Shown in pieces: positions 50,575-60,885 of a stretch of 64,000 nt of DNA. Below the pieces are notes generated by a model that had not been told where the DNA came from, searched no databases, and saw only the letters and a list, made by a program, of their open reading frames with translations. The position numbers and the translations under genes were made by a program. Each line of letters starts with the position of its first letter. The stretch's first letter is position 1. The DNA is from Bacilli bacterium (GTDB lineage Bacteria; Bacillota; Bacilli; RF39; UBA660): NCBI GenBank assembly GCA_017525015.1, contig JAFXUK010000015.1:62001-126000 (forward strand). Direction: 5' to 3'.

Positions 50575-51936
50575 ATGGATAATAACGAAAAAGTAAAAAT
50601 GCGTACACAAGACCCTGAAGTTAGGAGTCATAATTTTGAAGCAGTAGAATTAGGATATTCAGAAGAAGAAGCATTAAAAGAGGCATCTCGTTGTCTTCAT
50701 TGTAAAGTTCCAAGATGTGTTGAAGGATGTCCAGTTAAAATTCAAATCCCAGAATTTATAGCTGCTCTAAAAGAAAATGATATTGAAAGAGCTTATCAAA
50801 TAATAAGTGAATCATCATCATTACCTGCAATATGTGGAAGAGTATGTCCTCAAGAAAAACAATGTGAAAAATTCTGCGTTAGAGGATTAAAAGGAGAAGC
50901 AATATCAATTGGTTCTCTTGAAAGATATGTTGCTGATGAAGCAATGAAAAATAATTTAGTATCTAAAATAACAGGTCAAAAGAAAAATAAAAAAGTAGCT
51001 ATCGTTGGATCAGGCCCAGCAGGATTAACATGTGCTGGTGACTTAGCAAAAGCTGGCTACGATGTAACAATCTATGAAGTATTACAAAAAGCTGGAGGAG
51101 TTTTAACATATGGTATACCTGAGTTTAGACTTCCAAAGGATGTTGTTAATAAACAAGTAGAATCACTAAAGAAATTAGGAGTTAAAATCTTAGTTAATGT
51201 TCCAATCGGTAATGCTATAACAATCAAAGATTTACAAAAAGAATATGATGCAATCTTTATTGGAACAGGTGCAGGATTACCAAAATTTATGAATATTCCT
51301 GGAGAAGATGCTTCTGGTGTATTCTCAGCTAATGAAATATTAACTAGAATTAATTTAATGGGAGCATTTAAAGAAAAAGCCAAAACTCCAATTAAACATG
51401 CTAACATTGCCTATGTAATTGGTGGTGGGAATGTTGCTATGGATGCTGTTCGTTGCTTAAAAAGATTAGGTATTGAAACTCACTTAATGTATCGTCGTGG
51501 TGAAGATGAATTACCTGCTCGTAAAATGGAAGTTGAACATGCTAAAGAAGAAGGAATTATCTTTAACTTATTAACAAATCCAACTGAAATTATAGTAGAT
51601 GAAGAAAACAATGTTACTGGTATGAAAGTAGTAGATATGGCTTTAACTGAACCAGGTGAAGATGGTAGAAGAGGTGTAGAACCTGTTGAAGGATCTGAAC
51701 ATATAGTTAAATGTGATATGGTAGTAATGGCTTTAGGTACTGGACCTAATCATGAAGCATTAAAGAATAGTAATATTGTACTAACTGAAAAAGGCTTAAT
51801 TGAAGTAGAAGGTACAAAGACTTCATTAAAAAATGTATATGCTGGTGGTGACGCCGTAACTGGTGCTGCAACAGTAATTCTAGCTATGGAAGCTGGTAAA
51901 AAAGCTGCTAGCGAAATAATGGAAGCAATTCAATAA
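50575..51936 (+). CDS. Glutamate-synthase-beta-like flavoprotein (NfnB/SudA-like)
   Basis: 453 aa. N-terminal 4Fe-4S domain (RCLHCKVPRCVEGCPVKI; ICGRVCPQEKQCEKFC), FAD site VAIVGSGPAGLTCAGDLA, NADP site YVIGGGNVAMDAVRCL, and C-terminal YAGGDAVTGAATVI. Alone it would be called GltA/GltD; the preceding gene (11 nt away) makes an NfnAB electron-bifurcating pair more likely, and no glutamate synthase large subunit is nearby. Generates NADPH from ferredoxin and NADH in anaerobes. Confidence 0.85.
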   Translation: MDNNEKVKMRTQDPEVRSHNFEAVELGYSEEEALKEASRCLHCKVPRCVEGCPVKIQIPEFIAALKENDIERAYQIISESSSLPAICGRVCPQEKQCEKFCVRGLKGEAISIGSLERYVADEAMKNNLVSKITGQKKNKKVAIVGSGPAGLTCAGDLAKAGYDVTIYEVLQKAGGVLTYGIPEFRLPKDVVNKQVESLKKLGVKILVNVPIGNAITIKDLQKEYDAIFIGTGAGLPKFMNIPGEDASGVFSANEILTRINLMGAFKEKAKTPIKHANIAYVIGGGNVAMDAVRCLKRLGIETHLMYRRGEDELPARKMEVEHAKEEGIIFNLLTNPTEIIVDEENNVTGMKVVDMALTEPGEDGRRGVEPVEGSEHIVKCDMVVMALGTGPNHEALKNSNIVLTEKGLIEVEGTKTSLKNVYAGGDAVTGAATVILAMEAGKKAASEIMEAIQ

Positions 51937-51964
51937 GATAGTAATTTGAGTTACTATCTTTTTT
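51935..51964 (+). terminator. Terminator after the NfnB-like gene
   Basis: 10-bp stem AAGATAGTAA/TTACTATCTT, 6-nt loop, T-run. Confidence 0.9.
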
Positions 51965-52024
51965 ATGGTATTATACGTACTCAAGAAACGAAAACATTAT
52001 GTTATAATAAACTAGGTGATAATA

Positions 52025-53120
52025 ATGGAAATTAAAGAAATAAAAGAAAATTTAACAACATTAAAAGAAAGACTTAATGCTATTGGGAGGTCACTTTGAA
52101 GTAGATAATAAAATGTCTCAAATAGAAAAATTAGAAAATCAAATGAATGAACCTAATTTTTGGGACAATATCGATAAAGCTAATAGTATAAACAAAGAAT
52201 TAACATTATTAAAAAAAGAAACAAGTCAGTATAAAGAACTATCAAAACAAATTGATAATGATTTAGAAATGACTTCATTACTAGAATTAGAACCATCAGA
52301 AGAATTACAACAAGAATTAGAAATAGATATAACTAAATTAGAAAAAGACTTAGAAGAATTAGAAATAAATACTTTGTTAAGTGGTGAATATGATAATAGC
52401 GATTGCTATTTAGAAATACATCCTGGTGCTGGTGGAACCGAAAGTTGTGACTGGGCTAGTATGCTTCTTCGTATGTATGAAAGATTTTGTGATAAACAAG
52501 GATTTACTCATGAAATAATCGAATATGAAGCTGGTGAAGAAGCTGGTGTTAAGTCCGTAGTTGTCCACATCAAAGGAGAATATGCATATGGATATCTAAA
52601 ATGTGAAAAAGGTGTTCATAGATTAGTAAGAATATCTCCTTTTGATTCTAACAAAAGAAGACATACATCTTTTGCTTCAGTATCTGTAATACCGGAAATA
52701 GATGACAGTATAAATATCGAAATAAAAGAAGAAGATATCAGAATAGATACTTATTGTGCTTCAGGTCACGGAGGACAAGGAGTTAATACAACACCAAGTG
52801 CTGTCCGTATTACCCATTTTCCTTCTAAAATAGTAGTAACTTGTCAGAACGAAAGAAGCCAATTACAAAATAAAGAACAAGCAATGAAAGTCTTAAAAAG
52901 TAAATTATACGAAATAGAAGAAGAAAGAAAACAAAAAGAAATTGCTGATCTAAAAGGTATTACAACAGGAATTGACTTTGGTAGCCAAATTAGAAGTTAT
53001 GTTTTAGAACCTTATACTCTTGTAAAAGACACTAGATCTAACTTTGAAATGACTGATGCAAGTAAAGTTTTAGATGGCGAAATAATGCCATTTATCGAAT
53101 CTATTTTAAAATTAAAATAA
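52025..53120 (+). CDS. prfB: Peptide chain release factor 2, with programmed +1 frameshift
   Basis: Start ATG 52025; 24 codons end at CTT (52094-52096) followed by in-frame TGA at 52097-52099; a +1 shift continues at GAA 52098, giving about 364 aa. The stimulating GGGAGG (52085-52090) sits 3 nt before CTT-TGA, exactly as in known prfB autoregulation: low RF2 slows termination at UGA and favours shifting. RF2 identity is shown by the SPF tripeptide (RISPFDSNKRRHTS). GGQ motif ASGHGGQGVNTTPSAVRITH is the same variant as in RF1. Extended -10 TGTTATAAT upstream near 52000. Confidence 0.96.
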
Positions 53121-53174
53121 ACTGTTGATTAATACTATATATTAATATAAAATACAGAACAAAGAGGGGATACT

Positions 53175-54494
53175 ATGAAAGAAACAGTAGCATATTTAAA
53201 TAGCTTACTAAAAGATAACGACAAAGTAGTTGTCGGTCTTTCTGGTGGACCAGATTCTATGTGTTTACTAGACATCTTACTATCCCTAAATAAAAAAATT
53301 GAAATCATCTGTGCTCATATCAATCATAATATTAGAAAAGAAAGCACAGAAGAAGAAAAGTTTGTTAAAGATTACTGCTCAAAAAGAAAAGTAATATATG
53401 AAACAACAACCTTTGATAAAAAAAGTCCAAATAAAGATTATACAGAACAAGAATTACGTGAAAAAAGATATATCTTCTTTGAAAAGATTATCAAAAAACA
53501 TCATGCTAAATATTTATTTACAGCTCATCATGGTGATGACCTAATTGAAACAATTTTAATGCGTATTTCTAGAGGCTCTAATCTTAAAGGATATACAGGA
53601 TTTCAAATAGAAACACCAAAAGATGGATATAGTATTATTAAACCTTTAATCTTTGTATCTAAAGATGAAATTAATAAATATAATGAAGAAAATAATATTC
53701 CATTTGTAAAAGATCATACTAATGACGAAGATAATTACACAAGAAATAGATATAGGCATAATATCTTACCATTCTTAAAGAATGAAAATAAAAACATTCA
53801 TTTAAAGTATTTAAAATTTAGTCGTGAATTATCTAAATACTATAATTATGTATCTAAAGAAGTAGAAAAGGAAATTAATAAAAGATATAACAAAGGTATC
53901 TTAGACATATCTGAATTTACTAGACTAGATGAATTAATTCAAACTAAAATTATTGAATATATTTTAGATGACAATTATATTGATAACTTATATTTAGTTA
54001 GTGATAAACATGTGTTGATAATTCTAGATGTTATCAACAACCCAAGACCAAATATTGAATTAAATCTACCAGATGAATTAAGAATTACTAAATCTTATAA
54101 CAAATTAAAAGTAACAAGAAATAAAAAAGATAAGAAATCATATAACATAATTCTTAATGATAAAGTAGAATTGTCTAATGGACACAGTGTTGAGTTTCTT
54201 GAAGATACCAATGAAACAAGCAATAACTATCTAAAGTTGAATTCAAAAGATATTAAATTACCACTATATGTAAGAACCAGAAAAGATGGTGACAAAATGA
54301 CAATTAAAAACATGAGTTCACCAAAAAAACTAAAAGATATTTTCATAGATTTAAAACTATCAAAAGAAGAAAGAGACAACCAACCAATTGTTGTTGATGC
54401 AGCCGGAGAAATATTATGGATTCCGGGCTTAAAAAAATCTAAATTTGATAAAGCAAAACAAGAAAACTATGATATAATACTTAGGTACAACTGA
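53175..54494 (+). CDS. tilS: tRNA(Ile)-lysidine synthetase
   Basis: 439 aa. N-type ATP pyrophosphatase with PP-loop SGGPDS at residues 23-28. Puts lysine on C34 of the tRNA that reads AUA; essential in a genome that uses ATA heavily. The C-terminal domain (KLPLYVRTRKDGDKMTIKN, LKDIFIDLKLSKEERD) is complete. Just upstream of ftsH as in Bacillus, but the hpt gene usually between them is missing. Ends in TGA. Confidence 0.95.
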   Translation: MKETVAYLNSLLKDNDKVVVGLSGGPDSMCLLDILLSLNKKIEIICAHINHNIRKESTEEEKFVKDYCSKRKVIYETTTFDKKSPNKDYTEQELREKRYIFFEKIIKKHHAKYLFTAHHGDDLIETILMRISRGSNLKGYTGFQIETPKDGYSIIKPLIFVSKDEINKYNEENNIPFVKDHTNDEDNYTRNRYRHNILPFLKNENKNIHLKYLKFSRELSKYYNYVSKEVEKEINKRYNKGILDISEFTRLDELIQTKIIEYILDDNYIDNLYLVSDKHVLIILDVINNPRPNIELNLPDELRITKSYNKLKVTRNKKDKKSYNIILNDKVELSNGHSVEFLEDTNETSNNYLKLNSKDIKLPLYVRTRKDGDKMTIKNMSSPKKLKDIFIDLKLSKEERDNQPIVVDAAGEILWIPGLKKSKFDKAKQENYDIILRYN

Positions 54495-54524
54495 TTTGTA
54501 CGAATAATTAGAAGGAGAAAGAAA

Positions 54525-56510
54525 ATGAAGAAGAAAAATAATGCATATATAACAATGCTACCTTACGTAGTAGTTGCTGTTGTAATAGTCATTGCTTTAT
54601 TATTACTAAATGGTAATCAAACTAAAGTTAATGATATTAAAACAGGTGAATTAATCGATGCAATTCAAAATAAAGAAGTAACAGAAATAACTATTACTCC
54701 AAAAATGGGTGAAAGCGTATACATCATAACTGGAAAAATGAAAGAATATGATGAAAACGAATCATTTACTACAAGAGTTATTTCTGAAGAAGTAAATACA
54801 ATTACTGAATATGCTGAAGAACAAAATATCAAAGAATTTAAAACTAATAAAGATCCTGGTTCTTCAAATATTGGTTATATTATTATTAACGTATTACCAA
54901 TTGTACTATTAATAGTAGCATCATATTTCTTATTTACTAGATTAACATCAAGTAACAACAAATCTATGGACTTCGGAAGAAGTAGAGCTAAACTAAGTGA
55001 AGATGGTGGAAAAGTAAGATTTACTGATGTTGCTGGATTAAAAGAAGAAAAAGAAGAAGTTCAAGAATTAATTGACTTCTTAAAGAATCCTAAAAAGTTC
55101 CAAAAATTAGGCGCTAGAATTCCTAAAGGAGTATTACTAGTTGGTCCTCCTGGAACAGGTAAAACTTTACTTGCTAAAGCAGTAGCTGGAGAAGCTAACG
55201 TTCCATTCTATTATATAAGTGGATCAGATTTCGTAGAATTATTCGTTGGTGTAGGTGCATCACGTGTTAGAGATATGTTTAAACAAGCAAAACAAAATGC
55301 TCCATGTTTAATCTTCATTGATGAAATCGATGCTGTAGGACGTCAAAGAGGTACTGGTTTAGGTGGTGGACACGATGAACGTGAACAAACTCTTAACCAA
55401 TTACTTACTGAAATGGATGGATTTGGTGCAAATGAAGGTATTATTATCATTGCTGCAACAAATAGACCAGACGTATTAGATCCTGCATTACTTCGTCCAG
55501 GACGTTTCGATAGACAAGTAACAGTAAGTCTACCTGATTCAAGAGAAAGAGAAGAAATACTTGGAGTACATGCAAGAAACAAAATATTTGCTCCAGAAGT
55601 TAACTTAGAAAACGTAAGTAAAAGAACACCAGGATTTAGTGGTGCAGACCTAGAAAACTTGCTTAATGAAGCAGCATTACTTGCTGTTAGAAGAAATAAA
55701 GAAGCTATTACAATGGATGAAATTGATGAAGCAACAGATAGAGTTCTATTAGGGCCTGCTAAAACATCTAGAAAGATAACAGAAAAAGAAAAAAGACTTG
55801 TTGCTATCCATGAAGCTGGCCATGCTGTAATCGGATTAAAATTACCAGATGCTCAAGAAGTTCATAAAATAACAATTATTCCTCGTGGAGTAGCTGGTGG
55901 ATACACAATGATGCTTCCAAAAGAAGAAAAAATTGGTATCATGACAAAAGAAGAATTAATCTCACAAATAACAGGTTTATTAGGAGGCCGTGCATCTGAA
56001 GAAACATTCTTAGGAGAAATAACAACAGGTGCTTCAGACGACTTCAAGAAAGCTACTAAGATTGCTCGTAATATGGTTACTAAATATGGTATGAGTGATT
56101 TAGGACTTGCTCAATTAGAAACTGAGAGTGAAGGCGTATTCTTAGGAAGAGATTATGCTAAATCAAGAGACTTCTCAGATCAAGTTGCGTTGGAAATTGA
56201 TAAAGAAGTAAGTAAGATATTAGAAGAGTGTTATGAAGAAGCTAAAAAGATTCTTTCTAAAAACGAAACTCTAGTATTACTACTTGCTGATGCATTAATG
56301 GAATACGAAACATTAACAAAAGAACAAATTACTTCTTTAGTTGAAACAGGAAAAATGAAACCAGAAGATGAATCGAAAAATGATGAACCAACTGATGGAA
56401 ATCAAACTGTTTGCGAACTAAAAGAAGAAGCTAAAGAAAAAGGTATTAAAGGTTATTCAAAAATGAACAAAGAAGAGCTTAAAGATGCCTTAAATGAAGA
56501 AGAAAAATAA
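54525..56510 (+). CDS. ftsH: ATP-dependent zinc metalloprotease FtsH with SAP-like tail
   Basis: 661 aa. Membrane segments at about 9-29 and 114-137 flank a small outer domain; AAA+ module with GPPGTGKT at 207-214, IFIDEIDA Walker B near 263-270; peptidase zinc motif HEAGH at 429-433. Degrades misfolded membrane proteins and regulators. Residues 628-661 ([20 protein letters not shown] and following) look like a SAP/Rho-N helix-extended-helix motif, not a standard FtsH end. ATG after AGAAGGAG. Confidence 0.95.
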   Translation: MKKKNNAYITMLPYVVVAVVIVIALLLLNGNQTKVNDIKTGELIDAIQNKEVTEITITPKMGESVYIITGKMKEYDENESFTTRVISEEVNTITEYAEEQNIKEFKTNKDPGSSNIGYIIINVLPIVLLIVASYFLFTRLTSSNNKSMDFGRSRAKLSEDGGKVRFTDVAGLKEEKEEVQELIDFLKNPKKFQKLGARIPKGVLLVGPPGTGKTLLAKAVAGEANVPFYYISGSDFVELFVGVGASRVRDMFKQAKQNAPCLIFIDEIDAVGRQRGTGLGGGHDEREQTLNQLLTEMDGFGANEGIIIIAATNRPDVLDPALLRPGRFDRQVTVSLPDSREREEILGVHARNKIFAPEVNLENVSKRTPGFSGADLENLLNEAALLAVRRNKEAITMDEIDEATDRVLLGPAKTSRKITEKEKRLVAIHEAGHAVIGLKLPDAQEVHKITIIPRGVAGGYTMMLPKEEKIGIMTKEELISQITGLLGGRASEETFLGEITTGASDDFKKATKIARNMVTKYGMSDLGLAQLETESEGVFLGRDYAKSRDFSDQVALEIDKEVSKILEECYEEAKKILSKNETLVLLLADALMEYETLTKEQITSLVETGKMKPEDESKNDEPTDGNQTVCELKEEAKEKGIKGYSKMNKEELKDALNEEEK

Positions 56511-56540
56511 GGGAAACAAATTATCTGTTTCCCCCTTTTT
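56509..56540 (+). terminator. Terminator after ftsH
   Basis: Stem GGGAAACA/TGTTTCCC with 7-nt loop, CC, then five T. Confidence 0.8.
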
Positions 56541-56634
56541 ATTAAAAACAAAAACTATCATAATCCAATGACAATTTGGAATATATATGATAAAATTATT
56601 TAGAGAAATACTCATTAAAAAGGTGGTACATAAT

Positions 56635-57417
56635 ATGGCAAAAATAATTTCACTTGTAAACCAAAAAGGTGGAGTTGGAAAAACTACAACTAGTATAAAT
56701 TTAGCTGCCGCACTTGGTAAAGAAGGTAAGAAAACTTTATTAGTAGACTTAGATCCTCAAGGCAATGCCTCTACAGGATTAGGATATATTTCAGGGGACT
56801 TCAAATATGATATCTATGACATCATGACTGGAGCATGTGAAATAGAAGAAGGAATTATTAAAACAAAATTCGAAAACTTGTCTTTAATTCCATCAACTAT
56901 TAACTTAGCAGGTATTGATGTAGAGTTCGTTAAAAACATGCTGGAAAATTCAGATTTTCATCAAAACGAACAATTAAGAAATGCCCTAGCAAAAGTATCT
57001 GACAATTATGATTTTATTATCATCGATTGCCAACCTTCACTAGGTATTACAACAATGAACGCTTTAGTAGCTAGTAATTCAGTAATAATACCTGTACAAT
57101 GTGAATTCTTTGCTTTAGAAGGTATAACTCAATTACTAAATTCCATAATAATGGTTCAATCAAATATGAATCCAGACCTTCGTATAGAAGGAGTACTTCT
57201 AACAATGTTAGATGGAAGAACAAATATTGGATTAGAAGTAATTGAAGAAGTAAGAAAGTATTTCAAAAATAAAGTATTTAATACAATTATTCCTCGACTA
57301 GTTAGACTAGTAGAAGCACCAAGTCATGGTAAACCTATTAGTGATTATGATCCAACTAGTAGAGCAACACTTGCATATCAAAACTTAGCAAAGGAAGTGA
57401 TTAGTAGAAATGAGTGA
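56635..57417 (+). CDS. parA: Chromosome-partitioning ATPase ParA/Soj
   Basis: 260 aa. Deviant Walker A KGGVGKTT at residues 11-18, DLDPQGNAS, and CQPSLGITTMNAL. Non-specifically DNA-bound ATPase working with ParB in origin segregation and control of DnaA. Start at 56635 (AAAAGGTGG upstream) rather than the longer frame from 56587. Overlaps parB by 8 nt. In Bacillus soj-spo0J is next to noc; here it is about 44 kb away. Confidence 0.95.
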   Translation: MAKIISLVNQKGGVGKTTTSINLAAALGKEGKKTLLVDLDPQGNASTGLGYISGDFKYDIYDIMTGACEIEEGIIKTKFENLSLIPSTINLAGIDVEFVKNMLENSDFHQNEQLRNALAKVSDNYDFIIIDCQPSLGITTMNALVASNSVIIPVQCEFFALEGITQLLNSIIMVQSNMNPDLRIEGVLLTMLDGRTNIGLEVIEEVRKYFKNKVFNTIIPRLVRLVEAPSHGKPISDYDPTSRATLAYQNLAKEVISRNE

Positions 57418-58300
57418 GACTAAGAGAAAAGCTTTAGGAAAAGGCTTAGAGCAATTATTTTCTAATGAAGTAATCGACTTTGATAATTTTGAAAAGAAAA
57501 TAGTTAAAGAAACAAAAGAAAGCGATATTGTAGAAATACCTTTATCAGAAATTAGAAGTAATCCTTATCAACCTAGAAAAGAATTCGACGAAGAATCACT
57601 TAATGAATTCGCTGAATCAATTAAAGAACATGGCGTAATTCAACCAATAATCGTTAAAAAAAGTATTAAAGGATATGAACTAATTGCTGGTGAAAGAAGA
57701 ACACGTGCTTCAAAGATTGCTGGTAAAGAAACAATCCCAGCTATCATAAGAGATATTACAGATCAAGAAATGATGGAAATAGCTCTTATTGAAAATATTC
57801 AAAGAGAAGATTTAAATCCTATCGAAGAAGCTGAAGCATTTGCTAAAATAATTGAAACTAGTGGAATGACTCAAGATGAAGCTGCTAAGAAATTTGGTAA
57901 AAGTAGAAGTTATATTACTAATATAGTTGGTTTACTTCGTTTACCAAAGAAAACTATGGAATTAGTTAGAGATGGCAAGATTACAATGGGTCATGCTAGA
58001 GTATTAAGTAAATTAGAAGATCCAGAACAAATAGATGAAATAGCTAAAGAAATAATTGAAAAAGGACTAAGCGTTAGAGAAACTGAAAAGTTAGCAAGTT
58101 CTAGCGATATTCCAAAGAAAAATAAAATAAAAAGGGAACCTGTATACAATGCAAGACATTCTATCTACGAAAGTATAATGCGCGAAAAGATAGGAACAAA
58201 AGTAAAAATAAGTCAAAAGAAAATTGAAATTCCTTATGACTCAGATAATGATTTGGATAGAATATTAGAAATACTAGGTATCAATACGGATGGTGAATAA
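57410..58300 (+). CDS. parB: Chromosome-partitioning protein ParB/Spo0J
   Basis: 296 aa CTP-dependent DNA clamp. N-terminal KALGKGLEQLF (ParA-contact region), IRSNPYQPRK, GERRTRASK, ENIQREDLNPIEEA, HTH TQDEAAKKFGKSRSYITNIV, and C-terminal dimerisation domain. Shares its core with Noc at 11472, which carries its own long insert. A palindromic parS site (TGTTTCACGTGAAACA type) was not seen in this window. Confidence 0.95.
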   Translation: MSETKRKALGKGLEQLFSNEVIDFDNFEKKIVKETKESDIVEIPLSEIRSNPYQPRKEFDEESLNEFAESIKEHGVIQPIIVKKSIKGYELIAGERRTRASKIAGKETIPAIIRDITDQEMMEIALIENIQREDLNPIEEAEAFAKIIETSGMTQDEAAKKFGKSRSYITNIVGLLRLPKKTMELVRDGKITMGHARVLSKLEDPEQIDEIAKEIIEKGLSVRETEKLASSSDIPKKNKIKREPVYNARHSIYESIMREKIGTKVKISQKKIEIPYDSDNDLDRILEILGINTDGE

Positions 58301-59118
58301 TGACAGATTTTATAGAAGAAGTCATAGAATTCGTAACCCAAAAAGAAGTATATGGCACAGTATTAACAATAGTTATTTCATGTTTAATTTATAAAGCAAT
58401 AGCTGCTTTATTAGAAAAAGCTTTAAATGCTAATAAAGAAGGCTATGAATTAAAAAAGAGAAAAACCGTAGTTATATTATTTCAAAGAATTACTAAATAT
58501 TTGATAGTAATCATAGCTGGTTTAAATATTCTAAGTATCTTCGGTGTTAATGTTAAAGGTATGGTTGCTGGACTTGGAGTTACAGCTACTATCATCGGTT
58601 TAGCATTACAAGATACATTTAAAGATATTATTAGTGGAATTAATATCATAACTGAAAACTACTTTATAGTAGGTGATATAGTTTCTTATAATGGATTTAC
58701 TGGAGAAGTAATTGAATTTGGTTTAAAGAGTACCAAAATTAAAAATGTAAATGGTGAAGTAATGATTATTGCTAACCGTAACATAATGGAACTTAAAAAT
58801 TTATCTCAAAAAGATCAAACAGTACAAATTAAAATACCTCTTCCTTATGGAGAGGATATTGGTAAATTAGAAGAAATTATCAATAATCAAATACTTCCTC
58901 AAATAAAAGAAGTAGAAAATGTTACACCAGAAACTGTTGTTTATCTTGGAATTAACGAATTAGCAGATTCAAGCGTTAATTACTTGGTTCAATTCCGTTG
59001 TAGAAGAGAAAAACAATGGCAAGCTAAAAGAGATGCTAATAAAATTATCTTAGAAACATTAAATAAGAATAAAGTTAGTGTACCATTCCCACAAGTGGAG
59101 GTTCATAATGGCAAGTAA
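58300..59118 (+). CDS. Small-conductance mechanosensitive channel, MscS family
   Basis: 272 aa. Membrane segments at about 18-38, 62-82 and 86-108, the last being the pore helix (GMVAGLGVTATIIGLALQDT), then the MscS beta domain (VGDIVSYNGFTGEVIEFGL...IANRNIM). Osmotic safety valve of the YkuT type. ATG overlaps the parB stop (GAATAATGA); the parB-mscS-DUF951-ychF order is a conserved Firmicutes string. Confidence 0.9.
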   Translation: MTDFIEEVIEFVTQKEVYGTVLTIVISCLIYKAIAALLEKALNANKEGYELKKRKTVVILFQRITKYLIVIIAGLNILSIFGVNVKGMVAGLGVTATIIGLALQDTFKDIISGINIITENYFIVGDIVSYNGFTGEVIEFGLKSTKIKNVNGEVMIIANRNIMELKNLSQKDQTVQIKIPLPYGEDIGKLEEIINNQILPQIKEVENVTPETVVYLGINELADSSVNYLVQFRCRREKQWQAKRDANKIILETLNKNKVSVPFPQVEVHNGK

Positions 59119-59302
59119 TTATAAATTAGGAGATACTGTCATAATGAAAAAGCCACATGCCTGTGGAACAAACGAATGGCAAATAGTAAGAACTGGTGTC
59201 GACATTAAAATAAAATGTATCAAATGTAATCGTGAAATAATGATGGATCGATTAGAATTTGAAAAAAAATTAAAGAAAATAGTAGGTGGTACTAATGAAT
59301 AA
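59108..59302 (+). CDS. DUF951 zinc-binding-like small protein
   Basis: 64 aa. LGDTVIMKKPHACGTNEW and IKCIKCNREIMMDR: one Cys, then a CxxC, as in the DUF951 family always found between mscS and ychF. Function unknown, perhaps translation-related. Starts inside the mscS end (overlap 11 nt) after GTGGAGG. Confidence 0.85.
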   Translation: MASNYKLGDTVIMKKPHACGTNEWQIVRTGVDIKIKCIKCNREIMMDRLEFEKKLKKIVGGTNE

Positions 59303-60827
59303 GTTTAAAGAAAAAGCAACTTTAAACCCTGTTATGACCTTCCTAATATTAATATTATTTACCATAATATTAAGTGGTTTCCTTCATTTACTAGGATTTG
59401 AAGCCACATACGATAAAATAGATATTTTAACAGGAGAATATGTAGCAACAAGTGAAAGTGTTGAATCATTATTTAGTTTAGGTGGACTTAAATATATATT
59501 TACTTCTACTGTATCTAACTTTACTGATTTCACACCATTAAGTAGCTTAATCATAATCCTTATAGGAATAGGTATTATGGAAAAAAGTGGTTTCATCAAA
59601 ACAACTTTTACAATCCTTACCAAATATTGTAAAAAATATACAATAACTTTCTGGCTTATCTTAATAAGTATTTTATTAAGTATATCTGGAGATTTAGGAT
59701 ACGTAGTAATGATTCCTATAGCAGCTTTAATGTTTAGCTATGGGCGAAGAAATCCTATATTAGGAATTGTTGCTGTATATGCAGCATTGACTTGTGGTAG
59801 TGGTTTAAGTGTTTTATTAACTGCTACTGATAGTGAAATGATGAATTACACCTTAGCAAATGCTAATAATATAGACCCTAACTATGCTTTAGGAACAGGT
59901 GCATTTATCTTTATCATGACTGTTGCTATTATAGTTATTGCTTTTGTCTTAACTGTAATTACTGAAAGAATAACTAGTCAAAATATCGTTAAATATGAAT
60001 ATAAAGACGAAAAGAAAGAATTAAGATTAGGACGTAGAGAATATAGAGGTTTATTATTTTCCATCACAGCTGGAGCATTATATTTATTAATATTTATTTA
60101 TAATATTATTCCAGGTTTACCTTTCTCAGGTAATTTCCTAGATCATAAACAAACATTCTATATTGATAAACTATTTAGTTATAATTCCTTCTTTAGTAAT
60201 GGATATGTCTTTATTGTTACGATGTTATTTATAATCTTAGGTTTGTTCTATGGAATAGGTGCTAAGACTATTAAAAATAATAATGATTTCTGTGAAGATT
60301 TAGCTCACTCTTTAGATGGAACAGGAAGAACATTAATTCTTATTTTATTAGGTTCTATCTTAGTAAACGTTTTCAAAAAGAGTAATATTGGAACAGTAGT
60401 AACAGTAAGTTTAGCTAATATCCTAAAAGATGGATCAATTACAGGTGTATCGCTAGTAGTAGTCTTGTTCCTAATTGGAGCAATATCAACATTATTACTA
60501 ACAGGGCCATCTGCTAAGTGGTCAATAATTTCTACAACGGCTGTACCAGTATTTATGAATAATAGTTTAAGTCCAGAGTTTGCTCAAATGATTATTCGTT
60601 TCTCAGAATGTGCAACAATTGGTTTAACACCATTACTTGCATATTTTGCAGTATATCTAGCATATATTGAAAAATATAATCAAGAAGAAGAACCTATACC
60701 ATTATTTACTACATTGAAATATCAATTAGTATATGGCTTAGCAACTGGAGCAATATTATTAGTTATAATTATTGGTTGGTATCTAATTGGCTTACCAATT
60801 GGAATAAGTGGAAATATAGGCGCATAA
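59295..60827 (+). CDS. AbgT-family transporter
   Basis: 510 aa with roughly 11-13 hydrophobic segments. MNKFKEKATLNPVMTFLILI, FTDFTPLSSLIIILIGIGIMEKSG, and ILLTGPSAKWSIISTTAVPVFM are hallmarks of the p-aminobenzoyl-glutamate (AbgT/MtrF) family, which import PABA-glutamate or export antifolates. Inserted between DUF951 and ychF, where it is not part of the usual string; overlaps DUF951 by 8 nt. ATG at 59295 follows AGGTGGT. Confidence 0.85.
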   Translation: MNKFKEKATLNPVMTFLILILFTIILSGFLHLLGFEATYDKIDILTGEYVATSESVESLFSLGGLKYIFTSTVSNFTDFTPLSSLIIILIGIGIMEKSGFIKTTFTILTKYCKKYTITFWLILISILLSISGDLGYVVMIPIAALMFSYGRRNPILGIVAVYAALTCGSGLSVLLTATDSEMMNYTLANANNIDPNYALGTGAFIFIMTVAIIVIAFVLTVITERITSQNIVKYEYKDEKKELRLGRREYRGLLFSITAGALYLLIFIYNIIPGLPFSGNFLDHKQTFYIDKLFSYNSFFSNGYVFIVTMLFIILGLFYGIGAKTIKNNNDFCEDLAHSLDGTGRTLILILLGSILVNVFKKSNIGTVVTVSLANILKDGSITGVSLVVVLFLIGAISTLLLTGPSAKWSIISTTAVPVFMNNSLSPEFAQMIIRFSECATIGLTPLLAYFAVYLAYIEKYNQEEEPIPLFTTLKYQLVYGLATGAILLVIIIGWYLIGLPIGISGNIGA

Positions 60828-60856
60828 AACAATTGAATATTCAATTGTTTTTTTAT
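60828..60856 (+). terminator. Terminator after the transporter gene
   Basis: 10-bp stem AAACAATTGA/TCAATTGTTT, 4-nt loop, T-run. Confidence 0.9.
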
Positions 60857-60885
60857 ATAATAACTAAGGAATTGAGGTGTATATT

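Noticed and set aside
49725..51936. PyrK / glutamate synthase annotation for the flavoprotein pair
   Set aside because: No pyrimidine genes or glutamate synthase large subunit nearby; the adjacency of both subunits fits NfnAB/SudBA better.
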